The notes beneath the pieces are model-generated. The model was not told where the DNA came from. It saw only the letters and a program-made list of their open reading frames with translations, and did not search any database. A DNA stretch of 64,000 bases, taken from assembly GCA_965243255.1 (NCBI GenBank), contig CBDEUH010000004.1, forward strand, positions 1,488,001-1,552,000, written 5' to 3'. The stretch comes from Bin87 sp965243255 (lineage in GTDB: Bacteria > Chloroflexota > Dehalococcoidia > Lucifugimonadales > UBA3495). Numbering within the stretch: position 1 is the stretch's first letter; each line of letters opens with the position of its first letter. The position numbers were made by a program, and so were the translations under genes. Positions 1-8,733 of the stretch are shown one piece after another.

Positions 1-620
1 TGAAGGCCATCGTCCAGAGTGAGCCGGACTACTCCAGGAGCTTGATAGTGGGAACTTCGCTGGCCGTGGGGATGGCGTTCCAGTATGAGCTGGTCAGCCT
101 GCCCATCGGGCCACTGTGGCAATCGACATTGTCGAAGGCCATCATCGCCGGGGGAGTCTCGGTGATCCTGCTGACTTTGGCGCTGGAGATGATGGGGCCG
201 CGCCGTCGCAGGCTGCGCTTGCCGCTGAGTCTGGGCGAATTGCCGCGGATCAACGAGTTTGTTGAGGAGCTGGCGGCGCGCAACGGGTGGAACGAGGGGA
301 CGGCGGACCGGCTGCGGGCGGTTGCCGAGGAGACGCTGCTGGTGCTTTTGGACCGGGAGGAATCCGACCGGCAGCGGCAGTTGCGCATCACTGCCGTGAG
401 GTCGGGACGGGGCGCTGAATTGGAGTTTATCACCGGGCCGGGCGACGGCGGGAACCTGGAGGACCGGATCTCGTTGCTGGGCGAGCCGCCGCCGGAGATT
501 GAGGGGATGCTGTCGGCGGACGATATGCCGATGCGGATGCTGCGGCACCTGGCGACTTCGGTGAGCCACCGGCAGTATCACGATACGGACGTGATTACCG
601 TGCAGGTGGCGGTGGAGTAG
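1..620 (+). CDS. C-terminal part of a xanthine/uracil-type permease with a fused ATPase-like domain (partial)
   Basis: The frame is open from base 3 to the stop at 618-620, so the gene begins before the window. The first 50 or so visible residues are hydrophobic and look like the last two membrane helices of an NCS2-type nucleobase permease, ending in a basic MGPRRRRLRL stretch on the cytoplasmic side. The following 140 residues are soluble. They contain a helix (DRLRAVAEETLLVLL) like the N-box helix of GHKL/histidine-kinase-like ATPases and a final strand pattern (DTDVITVQV) usual for anti-sigma-type ATPase domains. The fusion is inferred from pattern only and the glycine-rich ATP lid is not obvious. 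A TTG at 42 is not the true start because the frame continues upstream. Confidence 0.65.
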   Translation, partial: KAIVQSEPDYSRSLIVGTSLAVGMAFQYELVSLPIGPLWQSTLSKAIIAGGVSVILLTLALEMMGPRRRRLRLPLSLGELPRINEFVEELAARNGWNEGTADRLRAVAEETLLVLLDREESDRQRQLRITAVRSGRGAELEFITGPGDGGNLEDRISLLGEPPPEIEGMLSADDMPMRMLRHLATSVSHRQYHDTDVITVQVAVE

Positions 621-622
621 GT

Positions 623-1120
623 TTATCTGCCGGCAGGGTCGAAGGGGCGGCCGTCCACCAGCACTTCCTTGATGACGGCGTTGCCGGAGGAACTGAGGGA
701 CACGACCACCTTGACGTCGGATGCGTTTTCGACCAGGTGGCCCGTGCCCTCCGGGACGAAGAAGGTGCCGATGTTGAAGTCCAGCCGGCCGCGGTCGTTC
801 ACGGTGCCGCGAATAAAGACCTCGTTGGAGTCGGGGCGGCTGGTGTCGTGCCAGTCAGCGCACCAGACTTGTCCGCACTGGCGCAGGACGACGTACACGA
901 CGAGGCCGCGATCTTCCAACCAGGGCGGCACCTCGGCGATTTCGTAGTCGAGGATGGCGTAATCGCCCTGCAGGAGGGAGCGGGGGTCAACGGGAACGGT
1001 TTGCAGGGTGACTTCGCGGCCTTCCGTCAAGGCGACCTGGCGCACGCTGGCGAACACCACCAGGCCGATGACCTGGGCGGCCACCACTGCGAAGAACAGC
1101 AGCATCAGCCGGCGGCTCAT
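623..1120 (-). CDS. GDYXXLXY-domain membrane-anchored protein
   Basis: This 165-residue protein has an N-terminal membrane segment (about residues 5-27) followed by an extracytoplasmic domain. The diagnostic motif GDYAILDY lies at about residues 52-59, matching the GDYXXLXY family, which is commonly encoded beside DUF2157 proteins. Its biochemical function is unknown. The ATG at 1118-1120 overlaps the stop of the upstream DUF2157 gene (ATGA), so the two are almost certainly co-translated. A longer reading that extends to 1471 is an out-of-frame overlap of the DUF2157 gene and is rejected. Confidence 0.85.
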   Translation of the reverse strand: MSRRLMLLFFAVVAAQVIGLVVFASVRQVALTEGREVTLQTVPVDPRSLLQGDYAILDYEIAEVPPWLEDRGLVVYVVLRQCGQVWCADWHDTSRPDSNEVFIRGTVNDRGRLDFNIGTFFVPEGTGHLVENASDVKVVVSLSSSGNAVIKEVLVDGRPFDPAGR

Positions 1121-2361
1121 GGGGCCGCTCCCTCGCGGCGGATGCGGCCCACCAGACGGCGGCGCAGGTATTCCAGGCCGAAGCCGCCGGCGAGCAGGAT
1201 GACGCCGGCGACGATGAAGGCCACCGACTGCCCCAACAGGCCCAACCCGAATTCGAAGTAGCGGGTGAACAGGGTTATGGCGAAGATGGGCACGGCCAGG
1301 TTGACGAGCCAGGCCCGGTTCCAGCGGTAGCCGGCGGCAATCATTGCCAGCACGCCGGCCAGCATCACCAGGTTGAACAGCCACCAGAACCATTGGCTGC
1401 CGAAGGCCAGGCCGAGCCACATGGCGGCGGCGATGAGGCCCATGGCGACGACGGCGCCGGCCTCCCACCAAATCTGTCCGGGGTGTCGTCCGGCAGTTTT
1501 CCAGGCGGCAACGGTTAGCATGGCGGCGATGGCGAGGACCGAGACGGCGACCACTGCCCAGTATTCAACGGCCACCGCGCTGAATGAAAGTTCACCTCTC
1601 CCAATATCCCACCACACCTCGTCGAAGCTCAAGAAGTAGATTCCGACGGCGACCACCAGCAGACCGGAGATGTCGCAGAGGCGGGCGAACCGGCGGGTGT
1701 CGGCAAAGCGCGCCTGCATCCGGCCGGCTGCGAACAGGAACGCCCCCAAGGGGAGCAGGCCCGGCAGCAACAGGATGGTCTCTTCGGAACCTATTTCCGG
1801 CACCCATTCCTGGGCCCGGAAACACGCCGCGGCCAGGAACAGGATGATGGACAAGCCCAGTACTGCCTTCGAGCGAGTGATGTAGGCCAGGGGAACTACG
1901 CCCAAGAACCAGAACGGGACCAGGTTGGGGTGATTCACCGGCACGTGGTAGGTCTGGGCCACCAGGTGGATGGAGGCGCCGTAGGCGATGGCGCCCAACA
2001 GAATCACCGCCGTGCCAATGCGGGAGTAGCCGAATCGGTAGGACAGCAGCCAGCCGGCGAGGTAAATGGCGGGGGTACCTACGACCATCAAGGCCAGCTT
2101 GGCAAAGGTCGAGATTTCGGACCAGTTGGCCGCGATGAAAACGATGATGCCCAGCCCGACGAGGACGGCGCCCATGATGGCGATGACGCTGACCACCCGG
2201 TTGCCGATGGCGCTATCGCCGGCGGGTTGCGCAGGCTCTACACTTTCCTCGGTGGAGTAGCGTTGCAGGATGGCGGCGGCCTGCTCATCGGTGATGAGTC
2301 CGGCGGCCTGCCATTGGCCGACTTCGTCCTGAAGCCGGCTGATGAAAGGGTCAGGGGCCAT
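1117..2361 (-). CDS. DUF2157 multi-pass membrane protein
   Basis: The 414-residue protein starts with a soluble helix-turn region (FISRLQDEVGQWQAAGLI), which is typical of DUF2157: a short predicted domain that senses or binds an unknown partner. Roughly ten or more hydrophobic helices follow. No catalytic motif is visible. It is translationally coupled at both ends, starting at a TGATG junction with the isocitrate-lyase-family gene and ending in an ATGA overlap with the GDYXXLXY gene. DUF2157/GDYXXLXY pairs recur across bacteria, so the two products probably form one membrane complex, but no function is established. Confidence 0.85.
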   Translation of the reverse strand: MAPDPFISRLQDEVGQWQAAGLITDEQAAAILQRYSTEESVEPAQPAGDSAIGNRVVSVIAIMGAVLVGLGIIVFIAANWSEISTFAKLALMVVGTPAIYLAGWLLSYRFGYSRIGTAVILLGAIAYGASIHLVAQTYHVPVNHPNLVPFWFLGVVPLAYITRSKAVLGLSIILFLAAACFRAQEWVPEIGSEETILLLPGLLPLGAFLFAAGRMQARFADTRRFARLCDISGLLVVAVGIYFLSFDEVWWDIGRGELSFSAVAVEYWAVVAVSVLAIAAMLTVAAWKTAGRHPGQIWWEAGAVVAMGLIAAAMWLGLAFGSQWFWWLFNLVMLAGVLAMIAAGYRWNRAWLVNLAVPIFAITLFTRYFEFGLGLLGQSVAFIVAGVILLAGGFGLEYLRRRLVGRIRREGAAP

Positions 2362-3242
2362 CAGTCGGCGGCGCCGTCCGAGGTCGCATAGGTGGCGTCG
2401 CGGTCCAGCATTTCGGTGAGGCCCATAAGCTCGAAGGCGTCGGTGAGGGGCGTCATCTGGCCGGTGAGGTGCTCGGTGGTGCCGTGGGCTTTGAGCTCGG
2501 TCATCACCTTGCCGACAGTGTAGGCCACGGACATGAACGCGCTGCCGGGGAAAATCACCATCTTGAATCCCAGCCGCTCCAGCTCCGACACGTTGAGCAG
2601 GGGCGACTTGCCAGATTCCACGAAGTTGTAGAGCAGGGGGACGCTGGTGCGGGCCACGACCTTGGCGGCTTCTTCGGCGGAGCGGATGGCCTCGACGAAC
2701 AGGGCGTCGGCGCCGGCCTGGGTGAAGGCGTCGCAGCGGCGCATGGTGTCGTCCCAGCCGGTTACGGCCAGGGCGTCGGTGCGGACGATGATGGTGAAAT
2801 CGTCGTCGGTGCGGGCGTCCACGGCGGCGCGGATTTTCTGCACCATCTCGTCGATGGGCACCACACGCTTGTCGTCCAGGTGGCCGCAGCGTTTGGGGAA
2901 CTGCTGGTCCTCGATGTGGACGGCGGCGACGCCGGTGCGCTCGTACTCGCGGATGGTGCGGCGGACGTTTATGGTGCCGCCGTAGCCGGTATCGGCGTCG
3001 GCGATGACCGGGACGTCCACGGCGCCGGAGATGGCGGCAGCGTTGGTCAGCATCTCGGTGGCGGTGGCGAGGGCGAGGTCGGGATAGCCGATGCGGGCTA
3101 CGGAGGTGCCGGCCCCGGTCATGTACACCGCGGGGAATCCGGTGCGCTGGATAATGGCTGCGGTGAGGCAGTCGTAGGCGCCGGGAGCGGTGATGATTCC
3201 CGGCTCGCTCAGCAACTGGCGGAATTGTTTGGTAGCGCGCAT
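2361..3242 (-). CDS. Isocitrate lyase / PEP mutase superfamily protein (2-methylisocitrate lyase-like)
   Basis: This 293-residue TIM-barrel protein has the superfamily metal-site motif VIADADTGYGG (about residues 79-89) and the catalytic loop KRCGH (about residues 116-120), which is the form found in isocitrate and methylisocitrate lyases. The length fits methylisocitrate lyase (PrpB) or oxaloacetate decarboxylase-type members rather than true isocitrate lyase, which has an inserted domain. The substrate is not certain. It lies 15 bp downstream of fabG in an acyl-metabolism operon, which would suit C-C lyase chemistry on a carboxylic acid. No prpC or prpD partner lies beside it, although MmgE/PrpD proteins occur 4 kb away. 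Confidence 0.85.
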   Translation of the reverse strand: MRATKQFRQLLSEPGIITAPGAYDCLTAAIIQRTGFPAVYMTGAGTSVARIGYPDLALATATEMLTNAAAISGAVDVPVIADADTGYGGTINVRRTIREYERTGVAAVHIEDQQFPKRCGHLDDKRVVPIDEMVQKIRAAVDARTDDDFTIIVRTDALAVTGWDDTMRRCDAFTQAGADALFVEAIRSAEEAAKVVARTSVPLLYNFVESGKSPLLNVSELERLGFKMVIFPGSAFMSVAYTVGKVMTELKAHGTTEHLTGQMTPLTDAFELMGLTEMLDRDATYATSDGAAD

Positions 3243-3257
3243 AGTGCAGTTCTCCGT

Positions 3258-4022
3258 CTAGGCAGTCATGCCGCCGTCGATGGTCAGCGTCTGCCCGGTG
3301 ATGTAGCCGGCCTCCGGGCTGGCCAGATAGAGCACCGCGGAAGCCACGTCGCCGGCTGCGCCGAACCGTCCGGCCGGCACACGGGACAGCACCTGACTGC
3401 GCTGTTCATCGTTGAGCTCGCCGGTCATCCCGCCGCTGCCGCCAATCTCGATGAAGCCGGGGGCCACTGCGTTGACGGTGATGTTGCGACTGGCGACTTC
3501 CCGGGCGATGGCCTTGGTCATACCAATCTGGCCGGCCTTGGAGGCGGCATAGTTGGCCTGACCGGGGTTGCCGGAGAGACCAACGACCGACGAGATGTTG
3601 ACCACGCGCCCGTAGCGCTGGCGAACCATCAGCGGGATGGCGAACCGGGTGGGCAGGAAAGTGCCGCGCAGGTTCACGGTCAGGACCTCGTCCCAATCCT
3701 CGGCGGTCATGCGCATCACCAGGCGGTCGCGGTTGATACCGGCGTTGTTGACCAGGATGTCGAGGCGGCCCAGCCGGTCGGCGGTGGTCTTGACCACGGC
3801 CTCGGCGGAGTTTTCGTCGGACACGTCGCCGGGGACGCGCAGCGCCTCGCCGCCGGCGGCCCTGATTTCGTCAATCACCACGTCGGCCGCGTCGGCGTTG
3901 CTGCGGTAGTTGATGCCCACCGACGCTCCGGCGGCGGCGAGAGCCTTGGCGATGGAGGCTCCGATGCCCCGGGAGGACCCGGTTACCAGGGCAACCTGTC
4001 CGCTCAAATCAATGGTGTACAT
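3258..4022 (-). CDS. fabG: 3-oxoacyl-ACP reductase (SDR family)
   Basis: This 254-residue classical short-chain dehydrogenase has the cofactor motif GSSRGIG (about residues 16-22), NNAG at about 91-94, and a catalytic Ser-Tyr-Lys set in NISSVVGLSGNPGQANYAASK. It is expected to reduce beta-ketoacyl-ACP with NADPH in fatty-acid elongation. The length and motifs match FabG well. It follows plsX by 9 bp and lies in the same operon as two hotdog dehydratase subunits, which supports a role in acyl-chain synthesis rather than in sugar or steroid reduction. Other SDR substrates cannot be excluded from sequence alone. Confidence 0.88.
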   Translation of the reverse strand: MYTIDLSGQVALVTGSSRGIGASIAKALAAAGASVGINYRSNADAADVVIDEIRAAGGEALRVPGDVSDENSAEAVVKTTADRLGRLDILVNNAGINRDRLVMRMTAEDWDEVLTVNLRGTFLPTRFAIPLMVRQRYGRVVNISSVVGLSGNPGQANYAASKAGQIGMTKAIAREVASRNITVNAVAPGFIEIGGSGGMTGELNDEQRSQVLSRVPAGRFGAAGDVASAVLYLASPEAGYITGQTLTIDGGMTA

Positions 4023-4031
4023 AGCAGCGCC

Positions 4032-5090
4032 TTATTTATCGCGTGTTCCGACTTGGGCACGGGTTTCCGCTCCGGCGGTTTGCAGTTCGGACAGCTCCTG
4101 GCGGAAGCCTTCCACCAGCTCGACGCGCCGGCACATCAAGCCGGTGTTGATGGCCCCGGCGATACCGTCGGCCGTGGAGGAGCCGTGTCCGATCATCACC
4201 AGGCCGTCCACGCCGAACAGCGGTCCGCCCATGGTGCGGGGGAGGTTCATGTTGGTCCAAAGGGCGCCGGCAATCTGACGGAGTTGGTCTTCCGGCAAGA
4301 ACTCGGCCAACTGGCGGCTCAGGTAGGGGGCCAGAGCCGTGCCCAGGCCCTCGGCAAACTTGATCAGGATGTTTCCGATGAAGCCGTCGCAAACTATGAC
4401 GTCGGCCTTGTCGGTGAAAAAGTCCATCCCCTCGACATTGCCCACGAAGTTCAGGTGGCTGTCCCGGAGCAGCGCGTGGCTTTCCTGCACCTGGCGGTTG
4501 CCCTTGGCGGATTCTTCGCCCACGCTCAACAGGGCGACCCGGGGGTTTTCGATGCCCAGTTGCAGGCGGGAAAAGACGACGCCCAGGGCGGCGAAGCTAA
4601 GCAGCAGCGACGGGCGGCAATCCACGTTGCTGCCCAGGTCAACGACGGTGGTGTTGGGCGCCAGGCCGAGGAAGTTGCCTCCGATGCAGGGGCGCTCCAG
4701 TCCTTCCAGCAACCCCAGGGTCATGGCTGCCGTTACCATGGTCGCACCGGTGGAGCCGACGGAAACGGCCAGATCCGCCTCGCCGGCCTTGAGCAGCCCC
4801 ATGGTGGTGGCGATTGAAGAACGGGGCTTGCGCCGCAGGGCGGATATGGGATGCTCGTCGTCGTCAATCTTGCCTTCGGAGGGCACAACGGCAATGGCCG
4901 GCCCGGGCGTGGCCGGGTGTTTGGACAGTTCGGCGTTGACCGCTTCCGCATCGCCCACCAGGGTTATGTCCAGCTGGGGGTGCGCGGCCAAGGCGGCCAG
5001 CGCGCCGGGAACGGTTGCCGGCGGGCCGAAGTCACCGCCCATGGCATCCAGCGCAATGCGTACCCTTGCCGTGCTGCCGTTGCTGCTCAT
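4032..5090 (-). CDS. plsX: Phosphate acyltransferase PlsX
   Basis: The 352-residue protein begins its fold with the PlsX signature ALDAMGGDFGP (about residues 13-23) and carries GSTGA and DLGSNVDCRP further on. PlsX makes acyl-phosphate from acyl-ACP at the membrane surface, the first step of PlsX/PlsY glycerophospholipid synthesis. The length is normal. Its start overlaps the stop of the MaoC-type gene by 4 bases (ATGA), so dehydratase and acyltransferase are co-translated. plsX next to fabG is a common bacterial arrangement, whereas two hotdog dehydratases in front of it is less usual. Confidence 0.95.
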   Translation of the reverse strand: MSSNGSTARVRIALDAMGGDFGPPATVPGALAALAAHPQLDITLVGDAEAVNAELSKHPATPGPAIAVVPSEGKIDDDEHPISALRRKPRSSIATTMGLLKAGEADLAVSVGSTGATMVTAAMTLGLLEGLERPCIGGNFLGLAPNTTVVDLGSNVDCRPSLLLSFAALGVVFSRLQLGIENPRVALLSVGEESAKGNRQVQESHALLRDSHLNFVGNVEGMDFFTDKADVIVCDGFIGNILIKFAEGLGTALAPYLSRQLAEFLPEDQLRQIAGALWTNMNLPRTMGGPLFGVDGLVMIGHGSSTADGIAGAINTGLMCRRVELVEGFRQELSELQTAGAETRAQVGTRDK

Positions 5091-5569
5091 CCCTGCGATA
5101 CCTCTGCTTGTGTGGGGCGGGCCAGCAAGGTGGCCGTCCCGGTAATGATCCGTTCACCGGTTGCTGCGTTACGCACTTCGATGTTGCAGGTTGCCACCGT
5201 TCCGCCGTCGTCCGCTTCGCTTTTGGCGACGATGCCCGTGGATTCCAGCGTGTCGCCGGGGTACGCCGCGCCGCGGAACCGAACGCGCAGACTGCCGGCG
5301 GCCGGCCAGTCGGCTCCGTAGGCGTGGGTCATCATCTCGGAGACCAAGGCGAGGGTGAGCATACCGTGGGCAATGACGCCGCCGAATCGCGTGGTGGCGG
5401 CGAAAGCGTCGTCGTAGTGTATCGGGTTGTTGTCGCCCGAGGCGGCCCGGTAGGCATTGATGGACTCGCGGGTGATGACGCGCCGCACGCTAGGCAAGGC
5501 GTCGCCGACCGCGAGGGGACGGGTGATAGTCGTTGGGCTAACGGTTGCCATTGGCGTTGGCGTCTCCAT
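5087..5569 (-). CDS. MaoC-like (R)-hydratase/dehydratase subunit (HadB-like)
   Basis: This 160-residue hotdog-fold protein has the hydratase-2 motif: NPIHYDDAFA (about residues 47-56) supplies the catalytic Asp/His pair, followed by GGVIAHGML. Proteins of this size act as the catalytic half of a heterodimeric 3-hydroxyacyl dehydratase, like mycobacterial HadB. The gene before it encodes a shorter hotdog protein and overlaps it by 32 bases, so the two are probably subunits of one enzyme. An ATG at 5551 would shorten the overlap to 14 bases and is a credible alternative start. The gene overlaps plsX by 4 bases. Confidence 0.85.
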   Translation of the reverse strand: METPTPMATVSPTTITRPLAVGDALPSVRRVITRESINAYRAASGDNNPIHYDDAFAATTRFGGVIAHGMLTLALVSEMMTHAYGADWPAAGSLRVRFRGAAYPGDTLESTGIVAKSEADDGGTVATCNIEVRNAATGERIITGTATLLARPTQAEVSQG

Positions 5570-5951
5570 CGTCTGCCGCCGCTGGGAGCAGCACCGTGGT
5601 TTTACCCCGCTGGAGTTCCTGGCCGGCGGTGGAGTCGGTGATGCAGTAATTCACGGTGAGGAAGCGCAATCCGGCTCTTTCGCGAGGGGGTTCCAGCCGG
5701 GCCGTCGCCAGTGCTTCACAGCCGAGGGAGGCGGGATGCACGGTTTCCACGTCTTGCAGGCTGTGGATTGCGCCATCGGGCAACGACAGGCGTTCCAGGA
5801 GGAGGCCGACGACCCGGGCGGTGAGCATCAGCGGCGGCGGGGTTCCGGCTTCCAGGTACACGGGCGACGGGTCGCCGACGGCATCCAGATACTCCCGCAT
5901 TCCGTCGGCGGTGATTTTCCAGCGGCCCAAGTCAATCGCAGCGTCTAGCAC
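5538..5951 (-). CDS. FAS1-like / MaoC N-terminal-type dehydratase subunit (HadA-like)
   Basis: This 137-residue protein matches the non-catalytic hotdog half of two-subunit dehydratases. It opens with a REYLDAVGDPSPVY region similar to the FAS1-like dehydratase N-domain, and has LGCEALATARLEPP and LRFLTVNYCITD strands downstream. It lacks the HxxP catalytic motif found in the next gene, as expected for a HadA-like partner. It is the first gene of the minus-strand operon and uses GTG (5949-5951) as start. The 32-base overlap with the following gene is strong evidence for co-translation. Substrate chain length cannot be judged. Confidence 0.75.
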   Translation of the reverse strand: MLDAAIDLGRWKITADGMREYLDAVGDPSPVYLEAGTPPPLMLTARVVGLLLERLSLPDGAIHSLQDVETVHPASLGCEALATARLEPPRERAGLRFLTVNYCITDSTAGQELQRGKTTVLLPAAADDGDANANGNR

Positions 5952-6023
5952 GTTCTATCCTGACTCGCACTTGACATATTCAGTCGTGCGCTTCGGTACA
6001 CTATACACCATCGGGACGGGCGC

Positions 6024-7271
6024 TCAGGGTAAGCCCAGGCCGAAGTCCTCCATAGCCATATCCGACAGATATTCACCGATGGCCAGGGAGGACGTCGCGC
6101 CGGGCGAGGGGGCGTTGAGGACGTGCAGTGCCTTCTGGCCGCGCAGGATGTGAAAGTCGTCGAGGATGGCGCCGGAGGACGCTACGGCCTGGGCCCGCAC
6201 GCCGCTGCCGCCGGGTTCCAGGTCGGACGCCTGGATCTCCGGTATCAGCTTTTGCAGGTCGCCCACGAACACGGACTTGCGGTAGGAGCGGTGCATTTCC
6301 TGCATACCGGTGCGCCAGTGGCGGGCCGTCATCTTCCAGAAGCCGGGGAAGGTGAGGGCGCCGGCAGTCTCGCCGAGGCTAATGTTGCTCTTGCGGTAGC
6401 CCTCCCGCGCCCAGGCCAGGACGGCGTTGGGGCCGGCCTCGACGTAGCCGTGGATGTTGCGGGTGTAGTGCACTCCCAGGAAGGGAAAGCGCGGGTCGGG
6501 CACCGGATAGATGAGCCCCTTGACCAGGTGATGGCTGGATTCGGCCAGCTGGTAATACTCGCCGCGGAAGGGGATGATGCGGACGTCGGTGTCCTCTCCC
6601 ATCATCCGGGCCAACCGGTCGGCGTAGAGGCCGGCGCAGTTGATGACGTGTTTGGCCTGGAGCGCGCCGCGTTCGGTTTCCAGGGCGGTTTCACCGGAGG
6701 TCTGCCGGGCCTGCTTCACCGCCGCTCCGGTGAAAATATCGCCGCCGGCGGACTGGAACTTGCCGGCGTAGGCGTTGGCGACACGGACGTAGTCCACGAT
6801 GCCGGTATGGGGCGCCCACAAGGCGCGCACGCCCTGGGTGTGTGGTTCAATCTCCGCCAAGCGTTCCGGCTCCACGATTTGCAGGTCGGGGACGCCGTTG
6901 GCGACGCCGCGCTCGTAGAGGTCTTGCAGGCGGCCCAGCTCGCTGTCGTGGGTGGCTACGATTACCTTGCCGCACGGGTCATACTCAATCTCGTTCTCGT
7001 CGCAGAAGGCGATCAGGCGGTCTTTGCCGCCGACGCAGAAACGGGCCTTCCAGGAACCGGGGCGGTAGTAGATGCCGGAGTGAATGACGCCGCTGTTGTG
7101 TCCGGTCTGGTGCTGGGCCAGCAGGTCTTCCTTCTCGATGACAGCCACGTTCAAATCGGACGACCGTTCCAGCAACTGCATGGCCGTGGAGAGGCCGATG
7201 ATGCCGCCGCCCACGATAGCCACGTCATAGAGGCGCGATTCCACCGAGGTAGTGTTGCCGTTGGTTGCCAT
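6024..7271 (-). CDS. lhgO: L-2-hydroxyglutarate oxidase
   Basis: This 415-residue FAD-dependent oxidoreductase of the DAO family has the dinucleotide motif VAIVGGGIIGLSTA (about residues 17-30), followed by QTGHNSGVIHSGIYY, which is highly characteristic of LhgO/YgaF. It oxidises L-2-hydroxyglutarate to 2-oxoglutarate and passes electrons to the quinone pool, so it is expected at the inner face of the membrane. The ATG at 7269-7271 follows a GGGGG stretch. The gene is divergent from the MmgE/PrpD gene with a 123-bp intergenic region and stands alone on this strand. Confidence 0.93.
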   Translation of the reverse strand: MATNGNTTSVESRLYDVAIVGGGIIGLSTAMQLLERSSDLNVAVIEKEDLLAQHQTGHNSGVIHSGIYYRPGSWKARFCVGGKDRLIAFCDENEIEYDPCGKVIVATHDSELGRLQDLYERGVANGVPDLQIVEPERLAEIEPHTQGVRALWAPHTGIVDYVRVANAYAGKFQSAGGDIFTGAAVKQARQTSGETALETERGALQAKHVINCAGLYADRLARMMGEDTDVRIIPFRGEYYQLAESSHHLVKGLIYPVPDPRFPFLGVHYTRNIHGYVEAGPNAVLAWAREGYRKSNISLGETAGALTFPGFWKMTARHWRTGMQEMHRSYRKSVFVGDLQKLIPEIQASDLEPGGSGVRAQAVASSGAILDDFHILRGQKALHVLNAPSPGATSSLAIGEYLSDMAMEDFGLGLP

Positions 7272-7394
7272 GGTTACCCCCGAATCCGGTCCGTCCGTTT
7301 CACGGGCCCGACCTGCTCATGGCCGGCATTATACACGCAGCGTCCCGGCGACGGCGTTGCGCCGCGGGCCGGCCGCCGGTATCCTTGCCGCACA

Positions 7395-8729
7395 ATGACG
7401 GACCAAATAGCCGACTATACTCGGCAAATCGCCCAATTCGCCGCCGAGATTGCTCAGGGTGGCGAGCCCTTGCCGGCCGCCGTCGCCGACGTCTGCCGGG
7501 ATATGATGCTCAACGCCGCCGCCGCCGCGCTGGCCGGCGCCGCCCATCCCGAAGCCATCGCGCTGGCGCGGGTGGTTCGCGCCATGGGCGGGAATGGGCG
7601 CAGCACCATCATCGGGATGGGCCAGCGCACTTCGCCGGTGTACGCCGCGCTGGTCAACGGAATGCTGATTCGCCTGCTGGACTACGACGACAACCTGGCG
7701 GACGATCCTTTGGGCAATGGGCCGGCGGCCAATCCCACCGCTGCGGTGTTTCCGGCAGTGATGGCGCTGGGGGAGATGCACGGTTTTTCCGGCCACTCCG
7801 TGCTTAACGCATTCGCCGTCGGCTGCGAGGTAATCGCTCGTCTGTCCAGCGAGGCGGATGCGGCGACGGCGGCCGGCTCCATGGGCGCGGCTACCGCGGC
7901 CGCAATGCTGCTGACGCCGGACGCCGAGTCCATAGCCAGCGCAGTGGGGCTGGCGGCGTCGGCTGGCAATGCCGACGTGGGTTACTCCTCGGCCGGCGCC
8001 GCGGCTTTGACCGGTGGCAACGCGGCGATGCACGGGGTGATGGCCGCGCTGATGGCGTCGGAGGAGATCGTTGGAGCGGTGGGCGATTTGTCTCACCAGT
8101 CCGGCGCTGGGACGAGTCCGCTGGCCGGTCTGGGGCGCGACTGGCGTCTGACCGACCCCGGCGTAACCGTCCGAATGTATCCCTGCCATCCCGCCAGCCA
8201 CGGCGTGATTGACGCCATCCTGGGGCTGTCGCAGCTACATCGGTTCAGGTCCGGCGACGTTGCGGCCGCGCACGTGGGGGTTACTGCGGAGACGCTGGAG
8301 CAACTGCCTAACGTCATTCCCGTTGACGGTTGGCAGGCCAGGACCAGCATCGGGTTCATTGCCGCCGCAACGCTGTGCCATGGGCAGCCGCTAATCAACT
8401 TTTTCTCCGACGCGGCCGTCCGAGACGAGGGAGTGCGGGCGATGATGGAGCGGGTGTCCGTGGAGGCGACGCTGTCCGGCTCGGCGATGTCCGTGCATCC
8501 GGCGGAAGTAGCCGTAACCCTCAACGACGGGCGGACGCTGCGGCACCGGGTTGACCACGCGCGGGGTACGCCGGCCATGCCCCTTGACGCCGAAGAGCTG
8601 GAGGCCAAGTTCCTCTACTGCACTCGGTACATCCTGCCCGAAGACCACATCGAGGAAGCAATCGGCAGCTTTCGCGACATCGCTGAAATTGAAAACGTAA
8701 CCGGAATGGTATCAGTACTGGGAGGATAG
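7395..8729 (+). CDS. MmgE/PrpD family protein (first copy)
   Basis: The 444-residue protein shows MmgE/PrpD family features: an all-helical N-terminal domain with VCRDMMLNAAAAALAGA, the LVNGMLIRLLDYDDN segment (about residues 85-99) typical of the active-site region, and a C-terminal alpha/beta domain starting near PVDGWQARTSIGFI. Known members dehydrate 2-methylcitrate or related tricarboxylates (PrpD, cis-aconitate decarboxylase). The substrate here is unknown. The ATG at 7395 is chosen because the frame upstream of it merely runs antisense through lhgO. The quinone oxidoreductase follows after 4 bp, indicating an operon. Confidence 0.85.
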   Translation: MTDQIADYTRQIAQFAAEIAQGGEPLPAAVADVCRDMMLNAAAAALAGAAHPEAIALARVVRAMGGNGRSTIIGMGQRTSPVYAALVNGMLIRLLDYDDNLADDPLGNGPAANPTAAVFPAVMALGEMHGFSGHSVLNAFAVGCEVIARLSSEADAATAAGSMGAATAAAMLLTPDAESIASAVGLAASAGNADVGYSSAGAAALTGGNAAMHGVMAALMASEEIVGAVGDLSHQSGAGTSPLAGLGRDWRLTDPGVTVRMYPCHPASHGVIDAILGLSQLHRFRSGDVAAAHVGVTAETLEQLPNVIPVDGWQARTSIGFIAAATLCHGQPLINFFSDAAVRDEGVRAMMERVSVEATLSGSAMSVHPAEVAVTLNDGRTLRHRVDHARGTPAMPLDAEELEAKFLYCTRYILPEDHIEEAIGSFRDIAEIENVTGMVSVLGG

Positions 8730-8733
8730 CAAC

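Noticed and set aside
2469..4817. A 782-codon open frame on the plus strand antisense to fabG, plsX and the isocitrate-lyase-family gene
   Set aside because: It is Gly/Ala/His-rich with no family motif, a shadow caused by high GC. All well-supported genes there are on the minus strand.
5971..6002. TTGACA on the plus strand with TACACT as a possible promoter
   Set aside because: The spacer is 20 bp and no plus-strand gene follows; only antisense of lhgO would be transcribed.
6123..7394. Extension of the MmgE/PrpD frame upstream through lhgO
   Set aside because: The extension is antisense to a well-recognised lhgO and has no similarity; ATG 7395 gives a normal protein.
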